The notes under the pieces were generated by a model, which was not told where the DNA came from, made no database searches, and saw only the letters and a program-made list of their open reading frames with translations. Of a DNA stretch of 49,780 nucleotides, positions 43,352 to 49,780 are shown piece after piece (position 1 is the first letter of the stretch; the number at the start of each line of letters is the position of its first letter). Position numbers and translations under genes: made by a program. This DNA comes from a virus: positions 1 through 49,780 of IMG/VR virus record IMGVR_UViG_3300008448_000136, one strand, 5' to 3'.

Positions 43352-45509
43352 TTACATTGTTTTTGTCACGGGCGATTGCCAAAACAACGGAAGTGGAAGT
43401 ATCCAAGTCGGATTTTCAGGAGGTACTCCTCCGTATACAGTTCAATGGCAACCACCATTGGGATATTCGAATTATCTGGCATATAATTACGATTATTTGG
43501 ATCCATTGTCAATTAATTTGACATATGCATTTGCAAACGGTCTTTCAGCGGGAACTTACGCATTCAGAGTTAATGACTCTACGATGCCTGTAAACTTGGA
43601 GTTTGATGTCAACGTTCCTGTTTCATCAGGAAACTGTGCAACAATCATAGACGTGTCAGCAACAACATGTAGCCAATCAAATGGAAGTGTGACTGTTCAA
43701 GACTCATCTAACTTTTCAGAGAGTGCTTACTTTCTTTACACTTTCAATGGGGAACTTTTACAATCAGCAACAACTTCACTTGAAACCGTTACTTTCCAAC
43801 AACTTTCTGCGGGAACATATTACATTGAGGCAGTAGACTTTGGTGGATGTACAGGAACAACACAAACATTCATTGTGAATCCATCTGTGGAAGTTGATTT
43901 CGGTTTCTATATTGTCCCTGATACACAGTGTGGACAACCATCAGGTAAATTAATTATTACGGGACAAACAGGTGTACAACCATGGACTTACATTTGGAAT
44001 GATGGTTCAACTGGTAGTACTCTTACGGGACTAACAGCTGGTACTTACGCAGTAAAAGTTACTGATGCAACCGGATGTTCAAAAATTAGGGAACAATCAA
44101 TAGGTCAAGTAGATCCTGTTGGTCTTGGAGGATTTGTCGTAGATAATATTCCTACTTGTTTAAACTCCGATGGTGTAATAACCATGACAATAACTGGCGG
44201 TACAGGCCCATATTATTATTCGGCATCCACAGGACAAATTGATGTGTCATATTCACAGAGTTTCAGTTTGAGTGGAGTTCCTGCGGGATCATATAATTTC
44301 TTAGTGACTGATGCTGCTTTGTGTAAATTTAGTGCGGGTATCGATTTAGCCACTGAAAATGGAATATCTGATATTATTTTATCGGTTAATCCAAGTTCAT
44401 GTAGTAATGCTGACGGATCTATTTTAGTAACTGCTTTAGGGGGTACTTCACCATACACGTTTACATTAATTTATCCCGACGCATCCACTTTCTCAATTAC
44501 ATCTAATGCAGCTTCATATACATTCACTGAACTATCAGGAGGTACCTACACTGTGATCCTCGAAGATAGTAATGGATGCTATTTCTTACAAGAATCCGCA
44601 ATACTTTCGAGTAACTCATTTACAATTACAGGAACAACAACAGGTACAACCTGTGCTGGAAATAATGGAATTGTGTTGGTTGAAAAATCAGTCGGAGGTA
44701 TTTCTCCATTCGATTACTCCTTAGATGGAATTCAAAATATTTTAGATACAACAGCAAGTGCGATAACTTTTACGAACGTTTCTTCAGGACAACACCAAAT
44801 TACTGTAACAGATGCTTCAGGTTGTACACAAACTCAACAAGTATTTGTCAATACAAGTGTTCCGTTGATTTATAACCTATACACAACATCATGTGGACAA
44901 GGATCTGATGGTTCAATAACCGCTTTTATATCTGACGGTATTCCACCATTCACGTACCAATGGTCAGATAACGTACCGGGTAACCCTCAAGATATCGTTG
45001 CTACAGGTCTCACGGCAGGAACCTACTCAATTACGATTATAGATTCTTCTGGATGTAGTCAAACGAGATCAACAGTGATCGATTGTGATAAAAATTATGT
45101 TTCGTATCAAACTTACTTGGTAGGTGAAGAAACATTCTCATTCGCGGCGGGTACAAAAAGAGGACTTGCCCAGATAATGAATGGTGGATTTGACGAGCTC
45201 ACATCAGGAAGAACAAATTGTGATCTTGTAACCGCTACTTTCGTTGCAAGAGTAGAAGTGCAACCTTTGGGTGTTGAACTTGACCAAGAGTTTTATGTAT
45301 CCAATAGTTTAGTTGACGCGGCACCTGATTCATTGTGGTATAATACAGTTCAATCTTTACTCGAAACAATTCCTGGTATTGGAGAAGTTACGATTAATGA
45401 ACTCACAAGTGAAATTACAATCGAAACCGATAGATCGGAAGCCATCTTGGGTAACCAAGAAGTGATTGTTGAACTAATTATATTATACGACATAAGGTGT
45501 TTGTCATGA
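43338..45509 (+). CDS. SprB-like repeat adhesin/tail fibre protein
   Basis: A 723-residue protein from ATG 43338 (a GTG at 43332 would add two residues). Residues about 14-573 form seven repeats of some 80 residues. Each opens with a Cys and a GS/GxI pattern (CGQGSDGSITAFISDGIPPF), then YTxxW-like and AGTYxIxVTDxxGC. This is the SprB repeat known from gliding-motility adhesins of Flavobacteria. The last 150 residues differ (FSFAAGTKRGLAQIMNGGFD) and share a module with the end of the upstream protein. There is no signal peptide, as expected for a virion protein. It is probably a receptor-binding or fibre component that copies a host surface fold. The next gene overlaps at ATGA. Confidence 0.8.
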   Translation: MASFNYIVFVTGDCQNNGSGSIQVGFSGGTPPYTVQWQPPLGYSNYLAYNYDYLDPLSINLTYAFANGLSAGTYAFRVNDSTMPVNLEFDVNVPVSSGNCATIIDVSATTCSQSNGSVTVQDSSNFSESAYFLYTFNGELLQSATTSLETVTFQQLSAGTYYIEAVDFGGCTGTTQTFIVNPSVEVDFGFYIVPDTQCGQPSGKLIITGQTGVQPWTYIWNDGSTGSTLTGLTAGTYAVKVTDATGCSKIREQSIGQVDPVGLGGFVVDNIPTCLNSDGVITMTITGGTGPYYYSASTGQIDVSYSQSFSLSGVPAGSYNFLVTDAALCKFSAGIDLATENGISDIILSVNPSSCSNADGSILVTALGGTSPYTFTLIYPDASTFSITSNAASYTFTELSGGTYTVILEDSNGCYFLQESAILSSNSFTITGTTTGTTCAGNNGIVLVEKSVGGISPFDYSLDGIQNILDTTASAITFTNVSSGQHQITVTDASGCTQTQQVFVNTSVPLIYNLYTTSCGQGSDGSITAFISDGIPPFTYQWSDNVPGNPQDIVATGLTAGTYSITIIDSSGCSQTRSTVIDCDKNYVSYQTYLVGEETFSFAAGTKRGLAQIMNGGFDELTSGRTNCDLVTATFVARVEVQPLGVELDQEFYVSNSLVDAAPDSLWYNTVQSLLETIPGIGEVTINELTSEITIETDRSEAILGNQEVIVELIILYDIRCLS

Positions 45510-45898
45510 CAAGAGTAGAAATTTTATCAGTAACGGGGGGTACATACCCAATAAATGTTTATGTTTCAGACATTTATGGTAACTATCAGACCCTGATTTA
45601 TACAATTACCTCAGGTAATCCTATACCTCCGCAAACAGGTGCGACCCTTTCATCTGTGTTTGCTACTGCACCTGCCATTCTTTTAACAATGGTTGATGCA
45701 AATGGTTGTGAAAGGATGGAACTTTTAGAATGTAGATTCGGATGTTCATTCTTGATTACTATTCATACAGTGTCTTGTGTCACAGATATTACAATTAGTT
45801 CCTCATCCTGTGAGGTTGGTGGGTTATCAACCGTTGAAGCTTCTTGTGTTACATCATTGAGTTTAACGGATCCTAACTGCGAGGTAATTCTAGCTTGA
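45506..45898 (+). CDS. Small Cys-rich structural protein, unidentified
   Basis: A 130-residue protein. ATG 45506 overlaps the TGA of the previous gene, so I prefer it over the GTG at 45497. The first 60 residues are strand-rich (SVTGGTYPINVYVSDIYGNY), like a single Ig-type domain, with VDANGCERMELLECRFGC at residues about 69-86. The C-terminal 40 residues carry further regularly spaced cysteines (SCVTDI, SSCEVGG, SCVTSL, NCEVILA), nine Cys in all. It resembles a degenerate relative of the SprB-type repeats next door. It may cap or link the fibre. No further function can be read. Confidence 0.6.
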   Translation: MTRVEILSVTGGTYPINVYVSDIYGNYQTLIYTITSGNPIPPQTGATLSSVFATAPAILLTMVDANGCERMELLECRFGCSFLITIHTVSCVTDITISSSSCEVGGLSTVEASCVTSLSLTDPNCEVILA

Positions 45899-45943
45899 GA
45901 AAAATAATTGTAATAATATCAATGATAAATTAGTAGAAAAGGG

Positions 45944-45951
45944 TATTTATA
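45944..45951 (+). promoter_or_regulatory. TATTTATA promoter-like motif
   Basis: It lies 13 nt before the ATG at 45965, in the 66-nt AT-rich gap after the Cys-rich gene. Confidence 0.5.
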
Positions 45952-45964
45952 AAAAAAATCTTGA

Positions 45965-47575
45965 ATGAGTCTTTATTCGATATTCGTTGTTAATAATGCC
46001 CCAGGATGTGACAACTCAATAGAACAACAACTTACAGTAACAGGCTGTACAAGTTACATAGTGCGATTAGCTTCGAATTCGAATGCTTTAGGTCCATTTG
46101 ATGTTTATTATTCAACTTTCCCAATAGGTCTTACAGGAGCGACTTTAGCTTATTCTGCTCAAACAAGAACTGACATGTTCAATGGTGTGGTAATCACCTT
46201 CGAGTGTGTCACTCCAACTCCAACTGCCAGCCCAACACCAACACTTACTCCATCACCAACAGCAACTGTTGGAACTAGCCCGACTCCTACTGCAAGTACA
46301 ACAGAAACTCCGACACCTACGCCAACTCCGACGACTACTCCGAGTGAAACCCCTACACAAACACCAACTCCTACCACCTCTCAAACACCAACAACTACAC
46401 CGACACCAACAACTACATTATCAGCAACGCCAAGTGAGACACCAACTCAAACGCCAACAGGAACACCAGCAGCAACTGCAACTCAAACACCAACCCAGAC
46501 TGCAAGTGAGACACCAACTCAAACGCCAACACCTACTGAAACACCAACTCAAACACCAACAGGAACACCAGCAGCAACTGCAACTCAAACACCAACTGAG
46601 ACGCCTACTGAAACTCCGACTACAACCCCATCTGAGACGCCTACAAACACACCAAGTGTAACACCAACTAACACAGAAACACCTACAACAACTCCGACTG
46701 AGACACCAACAAATACTCCTACTCCTTCGATAACGGCAACATCTACTGAAACACCAACACCAACTCCTTCAATCACCGCATCCGCGACTGAGACGATGAC
46801 CCCAACTCCAACACCAACTATAACTCCAACTGAAACAGTTACGCAAACTCCGTCTCCAACAGAAACTGCAACGCCAACTCTAACACCAACTGAAACTACA
46901 ACACCAACACCTTCGGTTACAACCACAGCGAGTCCAACAATGACCCCAACTGAGTCTCCAACGCCAACGGCAACAATAACACCAACTGAAACACCAACGC
47001 CAACACCAACACCAGCTCCATTACAAGGTTATTTATTGATTGAACCACAAGCGGCAACTGCACAATTCAACGGATGGATGTCATCGCAAGGATCTTCGTT
47101 TAGAGGATTCTGGATCAATACCCCAACAACGGCTAATGCTACCACATTCAATGATCAGTTTAATGCTTACCTATCGTTCTCAGGATGGGGTGTAACTGCA
47201 CCATCTATCTTGACAGGTCCTATTTCTACGACTTCGGGAGGTAACGATGCCTTCGGTAATCCGATAAACGCATACCTATTCCAAACAACAAAAGTTTCAG
47301 GTGGTACAGCAGGAAATGCATGGTATACTTGGATCGTTTCAACAGGAGCAACTAATGGACAAAAGATTAGTCAGATTTCTACAAACATCGCGGGTAATCC
47401 AAACGCGCTTACAGCAAGAAATATGACCGCAGCATACTATAACATTACTGTTGAATACACTGGTGGTACAATACCGGCAGGTACTTACAGAGTGTATACA
47501 TCAAATACTAACACAGACTTCAGAATAAACGCATCAGTTTCCGATATTTACTTTAAAGGTAACACCCTAATATAA
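45965..47575 (+). CDS. Tail fibre-like protein with long Thr/Pro linker
   Basis: A 536-residue protein in three parts. Residues 1-82 are a small domain with three Cys ([26 protein letters not shown]). Residues about 83-352 are almost only Thr, Pro, Ser, Glu, Gln and Ala, in TPTxTPTET-type repeats, giving an extended, mucin-like spacer of about 270 residues. Residues 353-536 are a strand-rich domain ([40 protein letters not shown]), a likely receptor-binding head. The architecture fits a fibre that holds a binding domain away from the tail. No chaperone or enzyme motif is seen. It is followed by a collagen-like fibre gene after 15 nt. Confidence 0.65.
   Translation: MSLYSIFVVNNAPGCDNSIEQQLTVTGCTSYIVRLASNSNALGPFDVYYSTFPIGLTGATLAYSAQTRTDMFNGVVITFECVTPTPTASPTPTLTPSPTATVGTSPTPTASTTETPTPTPTPTTTPSETPTQTPTPTTSQTPTTTPTPTTTLSATPSETPTQTPTGTPAATATQTPTQTASETPTQTPTPTETPTQTPTGTPAATATQTPTETPTETPTTTPSETPTNTPSVTPTNTETPTTTPTETPTNTPTPSITATSTETPTPTPSITASATETMTPTPTPTITPTETVTQTPSPTETATPTLTPTETTTPTPSVTTTASPTMTPTESPTPTATITPTETPTPTPTPAPLQGYLLIEPQAATAQFNGWMSSQGSSFRGFWINTPTTANATTFNDQFNAYLSFSGWGVTAPSILTGPISTTSGGNDAFGNPINAYLFQTTKVSGGTAGNAWYTWIVSTGATNGQKISQISTNIAGNPNALTARNMTAAYYNITVEYTGGTIPAGTYRVYTSNTNTDFRINASVSDIYFKGNTLI
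46208..47020. repeat. DNA repeat encoding the Thr/Pro linker
   Basis: A low-complexity tract in which the + strand is almost all A, C and T. Within it a 56-nt unit starting at 46439 recurs at 46541 with one mismatch, an offset of 102 nt (34 codons), which shows growth by in-frame duplication. Confidence 0.85.
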
Positions 47576-47590
47576 AAAAATAAAAAAGAC

Positions 47591-49780
47591 ATGAGCTTTC
47601 AGTACAAAAATCCAATCTCGGGAACGTTATTAAACGGACCAGATTCGGTTGCGCTTGATAACCCCCAAGGTACAAACTTCTCTGTATTATCCATTGGAGG
47701 ATACATGGAGGTTTATTCGCACCAAGACTTAATTTATGATCCAATAGGACCAGGTGGATCAGTCACAAATTCGGCAAATACTATTCCTATTGAGTTTGCT
47801 TATAATACACCATTTGCGGTTCCTGATCAGGTATACATCAATAGTGATGAGATATCAACAGGAAGACGTAGAATTGGTATGTTGGTTTATGTGATATCAG
47901 CCGACACAACCTATCAACTTCAAATTGACAACTATCCTGCACTTTGGGATGCTGCAGAAATTTCAGGTGCTTTGGTACCTTCAGGTGACAACTTCATCTG
48001 TACCAATGCAACTGTTGCAGGTCAGAACTTTATCGACGCATGGACAGGGTCTACTATTGAAGGTGTTAGTGGTGTTACAAGAAGTAATGCTAGATGGAGA
48101 ATTTTTAACACAGCTTCATCTGGTGGAAATTTATCTGTTTCTGATGGTGTTACAACTGTAACTTCGGTTACAGGTATTACTATTTCAGGTGGTACTGTTA
48201 TCAGTGGGGGTACAGGTGCAGCAGAAATCGTAATTTCGGGTGGAACAAGTGGATCGTCTGGCACAAGCGGTACTGATGGAAGCTCAGGTACAAGTGGTGT
48301 TGATGGTTCTTCAGGAACAAGTGGTATTGATGGAAGTTCAGGTACTAGTGGTTCTTCAGGAACTTCAGGACAGGACGGTAGAGCATCAGGATTGATTTAT
48401 TATTTCAATCAGTCTGAAACAGATGGTTCTTTCAAAGTATTGGGAACAAATGCGGATAATTTACCGCAATCAACATATACAGATACAATATTAACAGGTC
48501 AAACAGTAATATTCGGTGAATACATTTCACCTCTTGGTAATCCAGCTGTTACTGTTATTCCTTCAGGAATTTGGTCATTCTACTTTCACTTATCAAGAAC
48601 AGTAGGACCAGTTCAAACAGCTGCACAAGTTTATAAGATAAGCTCGGGTGGTACTCAATCTCTATTATTCACAACCGATTTTGCTCTTATTCAGAGTACA
48701 TCTCCAACAATGGTATTAACAGATACATTCTATTCGGGTTCAACTTTGGATGTATCCGATAGAATATTGGTTAAAGTATTGGTAGAAAACATCGGAGGTG
48801 CAACATCTTCAGTGACTTTCTACTCAGAGGGTGATGTACACTATTCATATGCTGTTACACCTTTGGGTGTTACAACTGGTACAAGTGGTACATCAGGTTC
48901 TTCTGGTACTTCAGGATCAAACGGTACAGACGGTTCTTCAGGAACTAGCGGAACAGACGGATCAAGTGGAACTTCAGGATCTAATGGTACGGATGGTTCT
49001 TCAGGAACTAGCGGAACAGACGGATCAAGTGGTACATCAGGTACTTCTGGTTCTAACGGTACTGATGGTACAAGTGGTATTGATGGTTCTTCAGGAACAA
49101 GTGGTTCTTCAGGAACAAGTGGTATTAGTGGTGTGGATGGTACAGATGGTTCTTCGGGTTCTTCTGGTACTTCAGGTACAGATGGAACATCAGGAACAGA
49201 TGGTAGTTCAGGTACATCAGGAACTGACGGAAGCTCAGGAACAAGTGGTATAGATGGATCTTCAGGAACAAGCGGTACATCAGGATCCAATGGTACAGAT
49301 GGAACAAGTGGCTCAAATGGTACGGACGGATCTTCTGGAACAAGCGGAACATCAGGATCTAACGGTACTGATGGTACCTCAGGTAGTAATGGTACAGATG
49401 GTACATCAGGATCTAACGGTACTGATGGTAGTTCAGGAACAAGTGGTATAGATGGATCTTCAGGAACCTCAGGTTCTTCGGGTACGTCTGGATCTAATGG
49501 TACAGATGGAACAAGTGGTTCAAATGGTACAGACGGATCTTCTGGAACAAGCGGAACATCAGGATCTAACGGTACTGATGGTACCTCAGGTAGTAATGGT
49601 ACAGATGGTAGTTCAGGTACATCAGGATCTAACGGTACTGATGGTAGTTCAGGAACAAGTGGTATAGATGGATCTTCAGGAACGAGTGGTAGTAATGGTA
49701 CAGACGGTAGCTCTGGTACTTCAGGTATAGATGGATCTTCAGGTACATCAGGAACTAGCGGTTCTAATGGTACAGATGGT
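47591..49780 (+). CDS. Collagen-like tail fibre protein (partial, runs off the window)
   Basis: An open frame of 730 codons from ATG 47591 to the window edge with no stop. Residues 1-217 form a strand-rich N-terminal part (FSVLSIGGYMEVYSHQDLIY; ITISGGTVISGGTGAAEIVI). Residues 218-265 are 16 Gly-X-Y triplets; residues about 266-429 are an inserted domain (YYFNQSETDGSFKVLGTNAD; SSVTFYSEGDVHYSYAVTPL) that reads as a beta-sandwich; from residue 430 there are at least 100 further triplets such as GSS GTS GTD GSN. Gly at every third place is the mark of a collagen triple helix, though Pro is absent and Thr/Ser/Asp/Asn fill X and Y. A trimeric, rod-like fibre is likely. The C-terminal tip is outside the window. 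Confidence 0.75.
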   Translation, partial: MSFQYKNPISGTLLNGPDSVALDNPQGTNFSVLSIGGYMEVYSHQDLIYDPIGPGGSVTNSANTIPIEFAYNTPFAVPDQVYINSDEISTGRRRIGMLVYVISADTTYQLQIDNYPALWDAAEISGALVPSGDNFICTNATVAGQNFIDAWTGSTIEGVSGVTRSNARWRIFNTASSGGNLSVSDGVTTVTSVTGITISGGTVISGGTGAAEIVISGGTSGSSGTSGTDGSSGTSGVDGSSGTSGIDGSSGTSGSSGTSGQDGRASGLIYYFNQSETDGSFKVLGTNADNLPQSTYTDTILTGQTVIFGEYISPLGNPAVTVIPSGIWSFYFHLSRTVGPVQTAAQVYKISSGGTQSLLFTTDFALIQSTSPTMVLTDTFYSGSTLDVSDRILVKVLVENIGGATSSVTFYSEGDVHYSYAVTPLGVTTGTSGTSGSSGTSGSNGTDGSSGTSGTDGSSGTSGSNGTDGSSGTSGTDGSSGTSGTSGSNGTDGTSGIDGSSGTSGSSGTSGISGVDGTDGSSGSSGTSGTDGTSGTDGSSGTSGTDGSSGTSGIDGSSGTSGTSGSNGTDGTSGSNGTDGSSGTSGTSGSNGTDGTSGSNGTDGTSGSNGTDGSSGTSGIDGSSGTSGSSGTSGSNGTDGTSGSNGTDGSSGTSGTSGSNGTDGTSGSNGTDGSSGTSGSNGTDGSSGTSGIDGSSGTSGSNGTDGSSGTSGIDGSSGTSGTSGSNGTDG
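48242..48385. repeat. First collagen-like Gly-X-Y block (16 triplets)
   Basis: Nine-nucleotide units coding for GTS, GSS, GTD, GVD, GID and GQD; synonymous codons vary between units, so protein-level selection rather than simple slippage maintains the pattern. Confidence 0.85.
48878..49780. repeat. Second collagen-like Gly-X-Y block (100 triplets, continues past the window)
   Basis: 903 nt of uninterrupted Gly-X-Y codons. Larger duplications are visible inside it: 76 identical nt at 49328-49403 and 49535-49610 (offset 207 nt), and 68 identical nt at 49400-49467 and 49616-49683 (offset 216 nt), both multiples of 9. Confidence 0.9.

Noticed and set aside
46206-46926. Open frames in other registers across the Thr/Pro tract (Gln/His/Leu-rich on +, Val/Gly-rich on -)
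   Set aside because: Low-complexity shadows of the repeat, with no start context or conserved pattern.
47020-47575. Diversity-generating retroelement target in the fibre head
   Set aside because: No reverse transcriptase or template repeat is present in the window, and no adenine-biased near-duplicate of this end was seen.
48841-49290. Minus-strand open frame of 149 codons rich in Pro, Val, Ser and Glu
   Set aside because: It is the mirror of the collagen-like repeat on the + strand; the repeat lacks stop codons in several frames.
48878-49780. Regular short repeats suggestive of a CRISPR array
   Set aside because: The units are 9-nt coding triplets in a continuous frame without unique spacers of constant length.
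1-49780. tRNA genes, insertion sequences or integrase/attachment sites
   Set aside because: I found no cloverleaf-like sequence in the short gaps and no transposase or integrase; the window looks wholly lytic-phage in content.

Overview
The window reads as a piece of a large T4-like (contractile-tailed) bacteriophage genome whose host is probably a member of the Bacteroidota, most likely a Flavobacteriia-type bacterium. The T4-like assignment rests on recognisable homologues in sequence: tail sheath, tail tube, a gp26/gp51-type tail chaperone, a tape measure, gp53-, gp25- and gp6-like baseplate parts, gp32, UvsX, an Rnh-type 5' nuclease and a gp41-type helicase. The host assignment rests on four things: a near-perfect Bacteroidetes promoter (TTTG-N20-TATATTTG) before gp32; the general lack of Shine-Dalgarno sequences; SprB-like adhesin repeats; and an OmpA-like domain of the Bacteroidetes sub-type.

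Layout. 1-361: the end of an upstream gene and a small antisense ribbon-helix-helix gene. 362-7781: tail sheath, a HAD-family phosphatase, tail tube, tail chaperone with a probable +1 frameshift extension, tape measure. 7820-20095: three overlapping or closely spaced baseplate genes, including proteins of 1629 and 2357 residues, the second ending in a gp27-like hub region. 20128-20985: two small genes of unknown function. 21100-28103: the nucleic-acid block, with gp32, UvsX, 5' nuclease, an unknown gene, helicase, adenosylcobalamin-dependent ribonucleotide reductase and a translationally coupled CC..C..C small protein. 28125-43351: gp25, gp6 and a run of very large wedge and peripheral baseplate proteins, one with an internal hydrophobic block able to span a membrane. 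43338-49780: adhesin and fibre genes, namely a seven-repeat SprB-like protein, a small Cys-rich protein, a fibre with a 270-residue Thr/Pro linker, and a collagen-like fibre that runs off the window.

All substantial genes are on the + strand, most are separated by a few bases or overlap at stop/start codons, and transcription units are marked by a recurrent TATTTAT(A/C/T/G) motif 5-54 nt before the start codon, often placed just after or inside an intrinsic terminator hairpin. I infer that this is the phage's own promoter class, which lets each unit start fresh while read-through from upstream is stopped. The gp32 gene alone has a host-type promoter.

The most interesting items are the SprB-like repeats on a phage fibre, the membrane-spanning-type segment inside a baseplate protein, the candidate programmed frameshift in the chaperone before the tape measure, the promoter/terminator overlap architecture, and a gp32 that lacks the zinc-finger cysteines but ends in a host-SSB-like DLPF tip. 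Function calls come from reading the translations and from memory of families; no database search was possible.
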